From a bacterium (GTDB lineage Bacteria; Electryoneota; B3-LCP), in contig JAPKYS010000050.1 in the NCBI GenBank assembly GCA_026394195.1, positions 1 through 57,062 of the forward strand: 57,062 nt of DNA, read 5' to 3'. The position numbers and the translations under genes are program-made. Position 1 is the stretch's first letter; every line of letters begins with the position of its first letter. Below, in pieces: positions 1 through 10,561 of this stretch. Under the pieces are notes generated by a model, which did not search any database, was not told the origin of the DNA, and was given only the letters and a program-made list of their open reading frames with translations.

Positions 1-108
1 GCCGCACGTCTGACAGCAACGCGCCCGTGAAGTCTGAACCAACCGCCGGATCAGATAGAGTGCGGCTACAAGCACCAGAACCACGACCAGAGTCCATTGC
101 CAGATCAT
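1..108 (-). CDS. FeoB-associated Cys-rich membrane protein (partial, C-terminus off the window)
   Basis: Thirty-six codons are visible on the minus strand, starting at ATG 106-108. The product begins with one hydrophobic helix (about residues 7-20), then basic residues, then a Cys cluster (C31, C32, C35) and runs off the window edge. A perfect AGGAGG sits just upstream and overlaps the feoB stop codon, so translation is coupled to feoB. Small proteins of this plan (one N-terminal helix plus a cytosolic Cys-rich tail) are known to follow feoB in many genomes, where they are thought to help assemble or sense iron at the transporter. Family assignment rests on context, helix and Cys pattern; only the N-terminal half is seen. 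Confidence 0.72.
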   Translation of the reverse strand, partial: MIWQWTLVVVLVLVAALYLIRRLVQTSRARCCQTCG

Positions 109-116
109 CGTTCCTC

Positions 117-2261
117 CTAAGCCAAGCCCAGTAATGTGCCGCTTTTTACCGCGATAAAAGCGATCGTCCACGCCAATATTGATTGATATCCGACCGAGAA
201 GATAGTCCATCTGAGGCTGCGGGTCTCCTTCCAGATGGCAACGATGGCTGGCACGCAGGGACTGTATAGTAAGACAAATATCATAAACGCCAGTGCAGCC
301 AGGGGCGTGATGCCGGACATTTTCAGAGCTTGGGGCAGCGCGGCAATTCGCTGAGTTTCATCGAGGTGGTCGGTGCCATATAACACCCCCATCGTCGAAA
401 TAACGACCTCTTTGGCAATTAATCCGCTCAGCAGCGCCACTCCCATCTCCCAGTTGAACCCGAGCGGTTTCAGCACCGGCTGCAAAGCCTGACCAATCTG
501 CCCGATGTAAGAATCTGCCGGCGGCGGAGGATTCCCCTGACGTTGCGGGAAGGCTCCTAAAAACCACACCAGGATCGAAGCGGCGAGGATAACCGTCCCC
601 ATCTTGCGCAGGTATTGCGAGGCGCGATCCCACATGTGCCGCAGGCTCGCATATGCAGTGGGCACACGGTAGGGTGGCAATTCCATCACGAAGGGCGCGC
701 CCTTGGCTTTGAAAAGCGTCACCGAGAGCAGTTTTCCTATCAGCATCGCCATCAAAACTCCGAACAGATACAGCCCAAAGACCACGTCTCCCGCCCGGTT
801 CGGGAAGAAAACGCCGGCGAACAGGATGTAGACCGGTAATCGCGCTGAACAACTCATCAGCGGAGTAATCAAAATGGTCAGCAGGCGGTCACGCCGGGAT
901 TCCAAAGTCCTCGCCGCCATGATCGCTGGAATGTTGCAGCCGAAACCCATAATTAGGGGGATGAAGGATTTGCCATGCAACCCGATGGAGTGCATAACCT
1001 TGTCCATTAAAAAAGCAGCCCGAGCCATGTATCCGGTATCTTCTAAGATGGAGATTCCCAGGAATAGAATCAGAATGTTCGGCAGGAAGACCAGCACTCC
1101 GCCGACGCCGCCGATAATGCCGTCAGCAATCAAAGAAGCCAGCGGTCCTGAGGGCAACATGCTGTTGGCGGTACTCCCCAGCTTCATCACCCCCACTTCA
1201 ATCCACTCCATGGGAATGGCTCCCAAAGTGAAAGTCCCCTGAAAGAGCAGCCAGAGGAACGCCAGGAATAGAGGGATACCCAGGATGCGGTGAGTCAGTA
1301 CCGCGTCGATTTTTTCAGTGAATTCACGTCTCCCCAGGCTGGTACGGCGCACGGTTTCCTGGATGGCTCCGGCGATGAAACCGTAACGCCTGTCGGCGAT
1401 GACCGCTTCGACGCCTTCAGGGTAGATTTTGTTCAGATGATCGATGCTGCGTTCCAGGATTCCGGAAAGGTTCAGATCGGGAGAAGATTCGGAAATAAAC
1501 GCCGCCATTATGTCGTTATCACCTTCAAGCAGGCGCAGCGCAGCATAACGTGGCGGCAACTCAGAGACATCGAGAGGAGGAATACCCAATTCGAGTTCGC
1601 TGATCGCTTTTTCGACTTCCAAACCGTAATTAATCCGGATTTCCCGTTCAACCTGATGATGGTCATCTGCAGCGTCGGTAATAGCCTTCACCAGCGGCTT
1701 GACGCCATATCCTTTCGATCCGATCGTCGGGATAATTCGGCATCCTAAGAGTTGTTCAAGTAATTCAGTATTTACCTCGAGACCTTTGTCCTGAAGCTCG
1801 TCGTACATGTTAAGCGCCATGACCAGCGGCAACCCTAATTCGATCAACTGAACGGTCAGGTAGAGATTGCGTTCCAGGTTGGATCCATCCACGACCTGAA
1901 CGATCACCTCCGGCAATCCATTCAGGAGAAAATCACGAACGATTTTTTCTTCGATGGAAAAGGCGGTGAGGCTGTAAGTTCCGGGCAGGTCGGTGATTTT
2001 TAATGTCCGATTCTGGCTGCGGCAGGTCCCTTCTTTCTTCTCGACGGTTACTCCGGGCCAATTGCCGACGTGTTGGCGCGATCCGGTCAAGGCGTTGAAA
2101 ATCGTGGATTTACCAGCATTGGGATTGCCGATCAGAGCGACGTAGATGGTCCGGGAAGCCGGGCGGGAAAGCGATTTCGGTTCTATGAGTTCAGCGGTTT
2201 GACGATGATCCGTCCGGCTTCCGCCACTCGCAGGGCGATGTGATAGCCTTTGATGACGCAT
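117..2261 (-). CDS. feoB: Ferrous iron transport protein B (FeoB)
   Basis: Inner-membrane Fe(II) transporter with an N-terminal GTPase. Residues 45-52 are the P-loop GNPNAGKS, 91-94 the DLPG switch motif, and an NMYD motif gives guanine specificity. About 8-11 membrane segments fill the last ~390 residues, including the conserved GFGCNIPAI stretch of the Gate domain. The 714-residue length is normal. The only in-frame ATG before the P-loop is at 2259-2261, which makes the gene overlap the end of feoA by 79 bases; the first ~35 residues are not FeoB-like, so a rare internal start (for example ATA) cannot be excluded. It is followed directly by a Cys-rich partner gene, giving an feoA-feoB-partner operon. 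Confidence 0.96.
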   Translation of the reverse strand: MRHQRLSHRPASGGSRTDHRQTAELIEPKSLSRPASRTIYVALIGNPNAGKSTIFNALTGSRQHVGNWPGVTVEKKEGTCRSQNRTLKITDLPGTYSLTAFSIEEKIVRDFLLNGLPEVIVQVVDGSNLERNLYLTVQLIELGLPLVMALNMYDELQDKGLEVNTELLEQLLGCRIIPTIGSKGYGVKPLVKAITDAADDHHQVEREIRINYGLEVEKAISELELGIPPLDVSELPPRYAALRLLEGDNDIMAAFISESSPDLNLSGILERSIDHLNKIYPEGVEAVIADRRYGFIAGAIQETVRRTSLGRREFTEKIDAVLTHRILGIPLFLAFLWLLFQGTFTLGAIPMEWIEVGVMKLGSTANSMLPSGPLASLIADGIIGGVGGVLVFLPNILILFLGISILEDTGYMARAAFLMDKVMHSIGLHGKSFIPLIMGFGCNIPAIMAARTLESRRDRLLTILITPLMSCSARLPVYILFAGVFFPNRAGDVVFGLYLFGVLMAMLIGKLLSVTLFKAKGAPFVMELPPYRVPTAYASLRHMWDRASQYLRKMGTVILAASILVWFLGAFPQRQGNPPPPADSYIGQIGQALQPVLKPLGFNWEMGVALLSGLIAKEVVISTMGVLYGTDHLDETQRIAALPQALKMSGITPLAALAFMIFVLLYSPCVPAIVAIWKETRSLRWTIFSVGYQSILAWTIAFIAVKSGTLLGLA

Positions 2262-2560
2262 TCAAGCGGGTCTTTCAGGGGAGCGTATTTGACGATCCGG
2301 ATTTCGGTTCCGGAGTTCAATCCCATCTCCAGCAAGCGGCGGCGGACGGGTCCGCGACCGACAATTCTGCAGATGGCGAGGAGGTCGCCGGTATGACAGT
2401 GGCTCAGGGGTAACTCACCGGCAACAGCTTGTTGTCCCGAGCGGTAGCCTTTGTTTTGCCCCCGGCAATTTCCTTTACCGCAGTTTTTTTTAGCTTCTAT
2501 TTCCGGTTTGAAGATCGAATTGACGGCTTCAGCGATACTGTCTTGCAATTTTGTGAACAT
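2183..2560 (-). CDS. feoA: Ferrous iron transport protein A (FeoA) with an N-terminal Cys-containing extension
   Basis: Small cytosolic SH3-like protein needed for FeoB-mediated Fe(II) uptake. The FeoA core covers about residues 47-125 (GELPLSHCHTGD onwards, with the RRRLLEMGL and IALRVAEAGRIIV segments typical of the family). FeoA is usually about 75-85 residues; here about 45 extra residues precede the core and carry the motif CGKGNC and a charged helix. No strong ribosome site is seen before the ATG at 2558-2560, but it lies about 70 bases downstream of a good promoter. It is the first gene of the feo operon and overlaps feoB. Confidence 0.9.
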   Translation of the reverse strand: MFTKLQDSIAEAVNSIFKPEIEAKKNCGKGNCRGQNKGYRSGQQAVAGELPLSHCHTGDLLAICRIVGRGPVRRRLLEMGLNSGTEIRIVKYAPLKDPLECVIKGYHIALRVAEAGRIIVKPLNS

Positions 2561-2612
2561 TCAGTGTCTATCTCTATCGGGTTATCCAGTTAGTGATACG
2601 AGCCTGGAGCGC

Positions 2613-2630
2613 CATTCGTAATTGCGAATG
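2613..2630. promoter_or_regulatory. Imperfect 18-bp palindrome over the feo transcription start (candidate operator)
   Basis: CATTCG-TAATTG-CGAATG is symmetric at 16 of 18 positions. It begins 6 bases after the -10 box of the feo promoter, so it covers the predicted start site, a classic place for a repressor. An iron- or metal-responsive regulator (Fur or DtxR family) would be the natural binder, but the sequence does not match the Fur consensus I know. Confidence 0.5.
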
Positions 2631-2636
2631 CGTCTA

Positions 2637-2665
2637 AATATAGTCATTTTATTTCGCAGAGGCAA
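2637..2665 (-). promoter_or_regulatory. Promoter of the feo operon
   Basis: On the minus strand TTGCCT (2660-2665) and TATATT (2637-2642) are separated by exactly 17 bases, close to the housekeeping sigma consensus. The predicted start is near 2630, about 70 bases before feoA. The same two hexamers recur before tolQ. Confidence 0.6.
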
Positions 2666-2837
2666 GGGGAATTTGGTTTGTTTGTGTGACAGGGAAGGTT
2701 AATTGGATCTAACATCGGACTAAAGTGCAGAAAAACAAATTGCCGCACTGAGCTGTCGGTTGGCGGGTTGACCACACTTTTAGCCTCGGATGAATGGAAG
2801 TTTTCGGGAAAAATTTTCTATCCTCTGTAAAAATCTC

Positions 2838-2874
2838 TTGCTTTTTGATAAAAATCTGCTTATTTTATTATATT
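2838..2874 (+). promoter_or_regulatory. Candidate promoter for the C25 peptidase gene
   Basis: Two overlapping readings are possible in this AT-rich stretch: TTGCTT-17-TATTTT (2838-2866) or TTGATA-18-TATATT (2845-2874). Either puts the start roughly 85-95 bases before the ATG at 2966. Confidence 0.45.
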
Positions 2875-2965
2875 CGCTTTCATTCATAACCAATTCCTCA
2901 AAATACACATAACTAAAAAAGTTAACTTAATCACTGACGACGCGGTTTAAAGTGGAGACAAAAAA

Positions 2966-5900
2966 ATGAAGAAGCTAACCTTACCGCTTACGATCATGTG
3001 CTTATTGTGGTTAGGAGTCGGCGTTGCCGGCGCCGGCATTACCACACACACCTACTATTTCGATCCGCCGAGGGTGGAAATCAGCAACGGACAGACCACC
3101 GTCCTGATGGATGGCGCCCAAACCTACGGTCGGGTCGGAGAACCTCTGCTGCCGCACGCTCCGTTGCAACTGTTGCTGCCGCCGGGCGAAGAAGCAGTCA
3201 AGATTACCGTAGAAACCGGCCAGCCGGTCATTCTGGGCGATGGGTATAGGATCCCACACCGCATGCAGCCTTATCCGCTGAATATGGGACCCTCTGCCTT
3301 ACCGACGCAGCGTAATGAAGCGATCTATAGCTCTGACGAGCTATTCCCGGTAGAACTTGTAGACGGCTTACAGAGCCAATTCATGCGTGGTCATGGCATT
3401 GCCTATGCCTCGCTTAACCCGGTGAGCTATCGCCCGGTATCCGGGGAATTAGGCTACTATCCTTCAATCACGGTGAGGGTGGAAAGCCGCCCATCACAAA
3501 AGGCACAGGAAGCCTACTCGATCATGTTGGACCGGACGCATGAAACCCAGGAAAGACTAACCGGCATGATACAGAATCCGGAAGTGTCGCCGGTGTACGG
3601 CCAGCCGATCCCCACACGTCCGGATCACTGGGACATGCTCTTTGTGACTCCGCAGGCTTTCGTTTCCTATTACCAGGATTTCGTAAACTACAAGAACCGC
3701 AGCGGCATTCTGACCAACATTGTCACCACCGAATACATCTACGCCAACTACCAGGGAGCAGACTATCAGGCCAAGATCCGTAATTGCATCCGTGACTACT
3801 ATACCAATTACGACATTACCTACGTTTTTCTGGCCGGAGACAACGAACAGGTGCCCAACCGACCGCTCTGGTGCAATGCCAGCTACACCGATAACCTCCC
3901 GGGTGACCTGTACTACGCCGGTTTGGACGGCACTTGGAACAATGACGGCGATGCCCAGTTCGGCGAACCCGGCGAAGAAGACTACGTGGCTGAAGTGTAC
4001 GTGGGTCGCAGTACGGCTGACAATGCGGCTCAGATCGCCAATGTAGTCAATAAGTACATGAAGTATGAAACCCAGCCGATAGCTGCTGAAATTCAGAGCG
4101 GCTTGATGGTGGGTGAAGATCTCGGCTGGACCATCTGGGCATGGTCATACAAGGAAGAGATTCGTCTGGGGGCTTCAACCTGGGGATATACCACGGCCGG
4201 GTTCCCGCAAAATATGGCAGTGGATACTCTCTACGAACGCGCTGGCGGTCCCACCTGGTCAGGTATGACCAACCTGCTGCCAAAATTAAATCGCGGGCCC
4301 AACCTGGTCAATCACCTGGGTCATGCCAGCCCGACCATGGTGATGAAATTCAACCAGAGCCAGGTGACTGACGTCAACCTTACCAACGACGGCATCAATC
4401 ACAACTTCTGGATCGGTTACTCGCAGGGCTGCGACTGCGGAGCCTTCGAAAACAACGACTGCATTTTGGAAACCTTTACCAACATAGCTCACGGAGCTGT
4501 GGCATTCGTGGGCAACAGCCGCTATGGTTGGGGTGATCTGACCACCACCAATGGTCCTTCGCAAAATTTCGACCGTCAGTACTTCGACGCACTCTTCGCC
4601 GAAAACAAGACAACACTGGCGATCATGAATCAAGATTCCAAAGAGGACAACATCTGGCTGATTCCGGGTGACAATACCATTCGCTGGTGCTATTATGAAC
4701 TCAACCTGTTCGGCGATCCTACCTTGGACGTTTGGACGGCTAATCCCGCCGTCTTTGCTCCCAACTTCCCCGCCGCCATCCTGCTGGGTTCGCAAACCTG
4801 CCAGGTGTCGAACTTGAGTGATGGCGCTCTGGTCACTATCTCAAAGGATAACGAGGCGTTAGGTCAGGGAACCGCCAATGCCGGTGGTGTGGCAACAGTG
4901 ACCTTCTACCAACCGCTGACTCAATTGGGGACGGCGACCATCATGGTTACCAAGCACAATATGCTGCCATACTCCAACACTCTTCAGATCATCCCGCCGG
5001 CGGGACCGTACGTAATCTACTCTTCCAGCGTCATCCAGGATACGCAGACCGGTAACGGCAACCATCAGTTGGACTACAGTGAAACAGTCAAACTGGATAT
5101 GACAGTACAGAATGTCGGCATCTCCAACGCCACCGGCGTGAACCTGAAGATTCGCACCGCCGACCCGCTAATCACCATTTCGGACTCCACCGAATATCTG
5201 GGAACCTTGAACGCAGGCGCCTCCGGGACCGTCAACAATGCCTTCCAGTTTGCCAGCGCCTCCAGCATCCCGGATGGTCATTCTGTCAACTTCACTCTGC
5301 TGGCTTCCGATGCCAGCTCCACCTGGGAAAGCTACTTTGTGATCGTGGCGCACGCTCCGGTAGCCGCTTACACCGGCAATACGATCAGCGACCCCGCGCC
5401 CGGCGGAAACAATAACCATGCAATGGATCCGGGAGAAACAGGTACGATCACAGTCACCATCACCAATGAAGGCACCAGTACCGTGAACAATCTGATGATG
5501 ACCCTGACCAGTTCCGACGCTTATGTGACCATCGGTTCCGGAGCGGTCAATCTCGGCACGGTAATCGCTGGTGGCACTGCCACTGGTAGCTATAATATCA
5601 ATGCGCTACCCACCTGTCCGCAGAATCATGCGGCGCAGCTGAACCTGAGCTTCTCGGGATCTGGCAGTTATTCAGCCACGGACGATTTCTCCATCACTGT
5701 CGGTGATATCCTGAATGCTCCCACCGGCCCGGACAGCTACGGCTACAGTGCTTACGATCCGTGGGATGCTCCCGAACTGCCGGTTTACAGTTGGGTGGAA
5801 ATTTCTGCAGATTCAAGCGGGCCTGGAACCATGATTGCCTTCACATTGGACGATCAGGCTCTCAACTTTGACCTGCCCTTTACCTTCAGGTACTATGGAC

Positions 5901-7075
5901 AACCGTTCACCCGCTACACTGTCGGCGCTAACGGCTGGGTGGCTATGGGCGACGTTACGGCAGACGATTACTCCAATTCCGCTATCCCCAACACGGATGG
6001 TCCCGAAGCCATGATCGCCGCATACTGGGAGGACCTGTCGCCGCAGCGCACCAATTCCGGCAAGGTTTGGAGTTGGTATGACGCCACCAATCACCGTTTG
6101 ATCGTGGAATACAATCACATCGAACAGTACGCTCCAGTCGGTAACTTCGAAACCTTCCAGATCATCCTGTTAGATCCGGCTTACTACCCGACTCAGACGG
6201 GCGATGGCCGTATCAAAGTGCAGTACAAGCAGATGTCCGCATCGTTGCCGACGGAAGGGACCATCGGCATTGAAAATCCCGCCGAAACGACAGGTCTGCA
6301 GTACTGCTTCGACGGCGCTCGGGATAGTCATGCTCACCCGATTACCAACGGCTTTGCCATTCTTTACAGCACACCCGTCGGCGCGCCGCCCCTGGTCTGG
6401 GACGTCAACACCAGCGCAGTGAATCCGCCCATCACCATACCAGCCAACGGCGGTAGTTTCCAGTACAACATCAATGTCCACAACATGGCCACAACGCCGC
6501 AGACTGGAATGGTCTGGAACAAGGTGCGCGACGCCGCCAACACCTACACGCAGGTGTTCGGTCCAGTGACCCGTACTCTGCCCGGCGGAGCCACCCCATC
6601 CAGAGTGATGTCGCAGACCATTGCCGGTACTATCAGTTCGGGCACGTTGTACTTCATCTCGTACATCGGGACCTATCCCAGCATGATCCAGGACAGTAGT
6701 TTCTTCACCATCACCAAGTCAACGGTGTCGGATGGCGGTTCCTGGATTGCGGAATCCTACGGGTCGGGGGACTTCTTCAACGAATTCGCCGCCACCACTC
6801 CGGAGGTGATTCCTGAACAATATTCGCTGGGTCAGAATTATCCGAATCCTTTCAATCCAGTCACATCCATCAGCTTCAATCTGCCGCAGGCAGGTCTGGT
6901 GAAGCTGACGGTCTTCGACGTGCTGGGTAGAGAGGTTACGATTCTGGTAAACGGTATGCGTGACGCCGGGACTCACAGCGTCACCCTCGATGCCTCGGGA
7001 TTGGCTTCCGGAGTGTACCTGTACAAGCTGGAAGCAGGAGATTATACAAATATCCCCCAAAAAGCAGTCGCATGA
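2966..7075 (+). CDS. Secreted C25 (gingipain-type) cysteine peptidase with a T9SS type A sorting domain
   Basis: An extracellular or surface cysteine peptidase of 1369 residues. Residues 1-23 form a signal peptide. The propeptide region is followed by the C25 catalytic domain (about 220-600) with the expected dyad: His453 in VNHLGHAS and Cys489 in SQGCDCGAF (the C-x-x-G-x-F pattern of gingipains). Several beta-sandwich repeats follow (about 600-1250). The last ~85 residues are a T9SS type A sorting domain ([29 protein letters not shown]). The terminal residues after EAGD (TNIPQKAVA) are shorter than the usual basic tail. Its stop overlaps the next ATG (ATGA). By family it would be cleaved and anchored by T9SS; substrate preference (Arg or Lys) cannot be read. 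Confidence 0.9.
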   Translation: MKKLTLPLTIMCLLWLGVGVAGAGITTHTYYFDPPRVEISNGQTTVLMDGAQTYGRVGEPLLPHAPLQLLLPPGEEAVKITVETGQPVILGDGYRIPHRMQPYPLNMGPSALPTQRNEAIYSSDELFPVELVDGLQSQFMRGHGIAYASLNPVSYRPVSGELGYYPSITVRVESRPSQKAQEAYSIMLDRTHETQERLTGMIQNPEVSPVYGQPIPTRPDHWDMLFVTPQAFVSYYQDFVNYKNRSGILTNIVTTEYIYANYQGADYQAKIRNCIRDYYTNYDITYVFLAGDNEQVPNRPLWCNASYTDNLPGDLYYAGLDGTWNNDGDAQFGEPGEEDYVAEVYVGRSTADNAAQIANVVNKYMKYETQPIAAEIQSGLMVGEDLGWTIWAWSYKEEIRLGASTWGYTTAGFPQNMAVDTLYERAGGPTWSGMTNLLPKLNRGPNLVNHLGHASPTMVMKFNQSQVTDVNLTNDGINHNFWIGYSQGCDCGAFENNDCILETFTNIAHGAVAFVGNSRYGWGDLTTTNGPSQNFDRQYFDALFAENKTTLAIMNQDSKEDNIWLIPGDNTIRWCYYELNLFGDPTLDVWTANPAVFAPNFPAAILLGSQTCQVSNLSDGALVTISKDNEALGQGTANAGGVATVTFYQPLTQLGTATIMVTKHNMLPYSNTLQIIPPAGPYVIYSSSVIQDTQTGNGNHQLDYSETVKLDMTVQNVGISNATGVNLKIRTADPLITISDSTEYLGTLNAGASGTVNNAFQFASASSIPDGHSVNFTLLASDASSTWESYFVIVAHAPVAAYTGNTISDPAPGGNNNHAMDPGETGTITVTITNEGTSTVNNLMMTLTSSDAYVTIGSGAVNLGTVIAGGTATGSYNINALPTCPQNHAAQLNLSFSGSGSYSATDDFSITVGDILNAPTGPDSYGYSAYDPWDAPELPVYSWVEISADSSGPGTMIAFTLDDQALNFDLPFTFRYYGQPFTRYTVGANGWVAMGDVTADDYSNSAIPNTDGPEAMIAAYWEDLSPQRTNSGKVWSWYDATNHRLIVEYNHIEQYAPVGNFETFQIILLDPAYYPTQTGDGRIKVQYKQMSASLPTEGTIGIENPAETTGLQYCFDGARDSHAHPITNGFAILYSTPVGAPPLVWDVNTSAVNPPITIPANGGSFQYNINVHNMATTPQTGMVWNKVRDAANTYTQVFGPVTRTLPGGATPSRVMSQTIAGTISSGTLYFISYIGTYPSMIQDSSFFTITKSTVSDGGSWIAESYGSGDFFNEFAATTPEVIPEQYSLGQNYPNPFNPVTSISFNLPQAGLVKLTVFDVLGREVTILVNGMRDAGTHSVTLDASGLASGVYLYKLEAGDYTNIPQKAVA

Positions 7076-7512
7076 AGCGCTCAGTGAAGTGCCCGCATTG
7101 CGGAGAGAAAATCGAGATATGGGACAATCCAAAACCCGTCGTGGATATCATCATCGAAATCGGTGGCGGTATTATCCTGATCAAACGTAAAAATCCTCCC
7201 TACGGTTGGGCAATCCCCGGCGGTTTCGTGGATTATGGCGAGAGTATTGAAACCGCCGCGCTACGCGAAGCTAAAGAGGAAACCGGGCTGGATCTCACCG
7301 ATCTGCGCCAGTTCCACGTGTATTCCGATCCGACACGAGACGCTCGCGTGCACACCATCAGCACTGTGTTTACGGCTCGAGGATGGGGCACACCCCAGGC
7401 TGCGGATGATGCCGCTGAAATCGGCATTTTCACCCGGGATACACTTCCTGCTGATTTGGCCTTCGATCACCCGAAAATCATCTCCGATTACTATGCTGCT
7501 TCCAAGCAATAA
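7072..7512 (+). CDS. Nudix hydrolase with an N-terminal zinc-ribbon-like CxxC
   Basis: Cytosolic hydrolase of a nucleoside diphosphate linked to another moiety; ADP-ribose or a related sugar nucleotide is the likeliest class. The Nudix box is complete at residues 51-73: G-x5-E then REAKEETGL, giving the metal-binding glutamates. A short N-terminal CPHC (C7, C10) resembles half of a zinc ribbon, as in some ADP-ribose pyrophosphatase-like Nudix proteins. The 146-residue length is ordinary. Its ATG overlaps the stop of the C25 peptidase, and its end overlaps the next gene, so the three look translationally coupled, although one product is cytosolic and two are exported. Substrate is not determinable. 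Confidence 0.88.
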   Translation: MKRSVKCPHCGEKIEIWDNPKPVVDIIIEIGGGIILIKRKNPPYGWAIPGGFVDYGESIETAALREAKEETGLDLTDLRQFHVYSDPTRDARVHTISTVFTARGWGTPQAADDAAEIGIFTRDTLPADLAFDHPKIISDYYAASKQ

Positions 7513-10285
7513 ATCGCTGCTTCGAATCCTGAGCCGGAGTCCTTCAATCCGAATCAGGTTCTTGCTGTTCGGACTCCTGGCGCTGACGCTGTTTAGCCGC
7601 AGCAACGCCTGGCCTCCGGGTTTTCTGCCCCTGTTCGGATCCGAGGATGAGGAAAACAAGATCCAGACGATGTTGGATGAAGGTCGAGAATTGCGATCCC
7701 GCTGTCTTTTTGACCGAGCCATTTTTTCGTTCAACCGAGCGTTGGAAATCGATCCGCTGCATGAAGAGGCGACCTATGAAATCGGTGAAACCTATATGCA
7801 GGCTCACCGCTGGGCTGATGCCATGGACTGGTTTTACGCCGTATCCATCATCGACCGGCAGCGCCGCGACGTCTTCGTCAAACGGTGGGAAGCTCTGACT
7901 CGCTTCGCTCAGGATGACCCCATGCTCAGAGAAGCAGCGCATCGAGCTATCAAACGTGAAATTGCCGATTTTATGAACAATCACCCCTGGGATTGGCAGA
8001 CCATGTCGGCAGCTCGGCAGGGCGCTCTGCTGATCGGGGACAGCTTTATCGCTGCTGAAATGACCTCAAGCATCCTGGAATTTTACCCTGAAACCTCGGC
8101 GGCTTATTCCATATTATCGGATCAATTCTACGAAGGACTCTATCCCATCTGGGACGATAATTCCGCTAAAATTTCCTACATCAGGGGCTTTCTATCCCGC
8201 TGCCCACCTTCTGATTTCCGAGAAACTGCCTGGAAGTATCTGGTCAGCGCACTCAACGAAACCGACCGGGTCAATGAGCTGCGTCATGCGCTGGATGATT
8301 GGATCGCTGAAGATGCGGACACTCCCATTCCTTACGAGCGCGGTATCCGCTACCTACTCGATCGCGATGAGAGTCCGACCACCCTGCTTCCATTAGGGCG
8401 CATTGGAGTTGAAAAGTGCCGGGGCTGGCTGGGAAAACCGCTGAAACCGGTAGAACAACGGATCATAGAAGCCAAATATCTCTATGCAGGCACGCGCTTG
8501 AACATGGGTAGAATCAAGATCGGACTGGGCCGATTCTCAGAAACGCGTCTCTGGCTCACAGATGGAATCAGACACTCCGACTTCGATGCTGACGATGACG
8601 GGACCAACGCGGGTTTTGAACTCTACTACGGAATCATCGAGGAGCAGGAAAGCAATTACGACGCTGCACTGCAGCATTACATCAATGCGCTGGTCCAGGG
8701 GGACATGAGCGGCACCTGGACCACAAAAGCGGATTCCCTGGCGCAAAACCTCTTTGAGACGCACTTTTCCTCATCCGCTTCGAACCTGTTAGAGCTGGCC
8801 AGACAGAAGTCCGGGTATAATGGTCCAATATTCGATGACGTGACAAGCGAATACGGACTAAGCGGCGTCAAGGCTGGACGAATCGCCTGGGGTGATGCCA
8901 ATGGCGACGGATTCGACGACCTGTTGGTGGGCGGGTACCGGCTGTTTCTCAACCAAAAAGGAGCGCGTTTTACCGAAATCACGGAAACTGCAGGGCTGCA
9001 TGGTGAGGGTATTACCGGCGGGGTCTGGGCAGACGTGGACCTGGATGGCGATCTAGATCTCTTTTGCGCTTCCAACGGTGCGGAGGAACAGCGTGATCGA
9101 CTCTATCTGAATAAAGGCAACGACCCCGAAGGCATTCCTCAATTCCACGACGTCACCGACCTGTGCAGCGTAATCGCCGATTCATTTCCTACCGAAGGAG
9201 CAGCCTGGGGCGATTTGCAGGGAGATGGCCGTCCCGACCTCTATGTGGCGAACTACGAAAAATCCGGACCAGAGATCGCCCGGGGCACACCTGACTACCT
9301 TTACGTCAACCGTCCTGATCCTCTGTCGCCGATCGGATTCCGCTTTGACCGCTGGGATGCACAGTCCGGTCTCAAGCCGCCCTTTGGCGAAAATCTCTGC
9401 GGGCGCGGCGTCAATTGGGGAGATTTCGATGATGACGGCGATCAGGATATTTATGTCTCCTATTACCGGCTGCAGCGGAATCTACTCTGGGAGAACAATC
9501 GGGGAATGTCGCTTAACGAACGCGCCTGTTTTTATGGTCTTGGTGGTCGAGATAAAGAGGGCTGGTGGGGTAATACTATCGGTTCAGAATGGGGCGATTT
9601 CGACAACGACGGAGACCTGGATTTAATCACTGCCAATCTGGCTCACCCGCGCTATATTCAATACTCAGATCGTACCTGTCTGTATGAGAACAGGCTGCGA
9701 CAGGATGGCATCTTCAGGGAAGTGCGGGCTGAGTGGGGGATTAAGTACGAGGAGACGCACTCAGACCCAGCCTGGGGTGACGTCGACAGCGATGGCGATC
9801 TCGATCTCTATATTACCTCGATCTATCCTAATCGACGCTCGTTTCTGTATTTGAACGATCTCAAACATCTGCGGTTCGGGGACGTAACTTATCTTGCAGG
9901 GGTGCGCGTCAACAACGGCTGGGGGTGCGCCTTCAGCGATTTCGACCGGGATGGCGATCTAGATCTGGTCGTCGGTTGTAGCGACGGGATTCACCTATTT
10001 CGCAACCGCGGGAGAGGTTACCATTGGCTGGAGGTCGAAATCAAGACGCCCGGCAGCGGATATGGCACTCAGGTCACCCTAAAACGCGGCAAGACCATGC
10101 AGTATCGTCAACTCCAGGGCGGGAAGGGTACCACCTCGCAGCATTCAAGCACTATTTATTTCGGTTTGGGTGATAAAGCCGATCCAGTGAACCTGGAGAT
10201 CCGATTCCCATCAGGCAAAAAGCTCAAATTGAAGAAAATTTTTCCCGATCAGAGGCTGGAGATAGTCGAACCCCGAGGGAAATAG
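7493..10285 (+). CDS. Exported TPR / seven-bladed FG-GAP / ASPIC-UnbV protein
   Basis: A 930-residue exported protein. The ATG at 7493 gives a basic n-region and hydrophobic segment (about residues 20-38), a plausible signal peptide; a longer frame exists but would start inside the Nudix gene. Residues about 45-430 contain TPR-like helices. Then come seven repeats of the form WGDxxxDGxxDL/I ([84 protein letters not shown]), each with a calcium-binding Asp loop, fitting one seven-bladed propeller. The C-terminal ~90 residues match the ASPIC/UnbV domain. Such proteins are surface or periplasmic; no enzymatic motif is visible. No T9SS tail is present. Confidence 0.85.
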   Translation: MLLPSNKSLLRILSRSPSIRIRFLLFGLLALTLFSRSNAWPPGFLPLFGSEDEENKIQTMLDEGRELRSRCLFDRAIFSFNRALEIDPLHEEATYEIGETYMQAHRWADAMDWFYAVSIIDRQRRDVFVKRWEALTRFAQDDPMLREAAHRAIKREIADFMNNHPWDWQTMSAARQGALLIGDSFIAAEMTSSILEFYPETSAAYSILSDQFYEGLYPIWDDNSAKISYIRGFLSRCPPSDFRETAWKYLVSALNETDRVNELRHALDDWIAEDADTPIPYERGIRYLLDRDESPTTLLPLGRIGVEKCRGWLGKPLKPVEQRIIEAKYLYAGTRLNMGRIKIGLGRFSETRLWLTDGIRHSDFDADDDGTNAGFELYYGIIEEQESNYDAALQHYINALVQGDMSGTWTTKADSLAQNLFETHFSSSASNLLELARQKSGYNGPIFDDVTSEYGLSGVKAGRIAWGDANGDGFDDLLVGGYRLFLNQKGARFTEITETAGLHGEGITGGVWADVDLDGDLDLFCASNGAEEQRDRLYLNKGNDPEGIPQFHDVTDLCSVIADSFPTEGAAWGDLQGDGRPDLYVANYEKSGPEIARGTPDYLYVNRPDPLSPIGFRFDRWDAQSGLKPPFGENLCGRGVNWGDFDDDGDQDIYVSYYRLQRNLLWENNRGMSLNERACFYGLGGRDKEGWWGNTIGSEWGDFDNDGDLDLITANLAHPRYIQYSDRTCLYENRLRQDGIFREVRAEWGIKYEETHSDPAWGDVDSDGDLDLYITSIYPNRRSFLYLNDLKHLRFGDVTYLAGVRVNNGWGCAFSDFDRDGDLDLVVGCSDGIHLFRNRGRGYHWLEVEIKTPGSGYGTQVTLKRGKTMQYRQLQGGKGTTSQHSSTIYFGLGDKADPVNLEIRFPSGKKLKLKKIFPDQRLEIVEPRGK

Positions 10286-10294
10286 ATTTACTTG

Positions 10295-10323
10295 TTGACC
10301 TCAGCCGAAAAATCAATTACATT
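10295..10323 (+). promoter_or_regulatory. Candidate promoter of the response-regulator gene
   Basis: TTGACC (10295-10300) and TACATT (10318-10323) with a 17-base spacer. The start would be near 10330, leaving a leader of about 230 bases before the TTG start at 10562; nothing recognisable is seen in that leader. Confidence 0.4.
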
Positions 10324-10561
10324 AGAAATGAACAAGATGAGTCTGTCGTCAGTCAGAGCTTGCTCTTTTGGGTGAATATGCATTGGCCTGATCATTGCTA
10401 ATACAAACTGAGAGGAGGGAAATCACCGCATTTTGTGATCATTTTCAAAAATGACTAACCAACTGCCGCCACCGGGGCGCTATGAACTATCTTTTGCCGG
10501 GTTACGCAGGTATAAATACTGTGTTCCTAAACCGGTAGATCGCAATTGCGGGGAGGAGAAG

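Noticed and set aside
7020..7130. Possible frameshift at the end of the C25 peptidase, because the sorting domain tail is short and the other frame stays open
   Set aside because: The alternative frame does not restore a basic sorting tail, and the ATGA overlap with the Nudix gene is a normal coupled junction.
10451..10561. N-terminal extension of the response regulator from the ATG at 10451
   Set aside because: No ribosome site near that ATG and the residues are unlike a receiver domain, while TTG 10562 has GGGAGGAG directly upstream.
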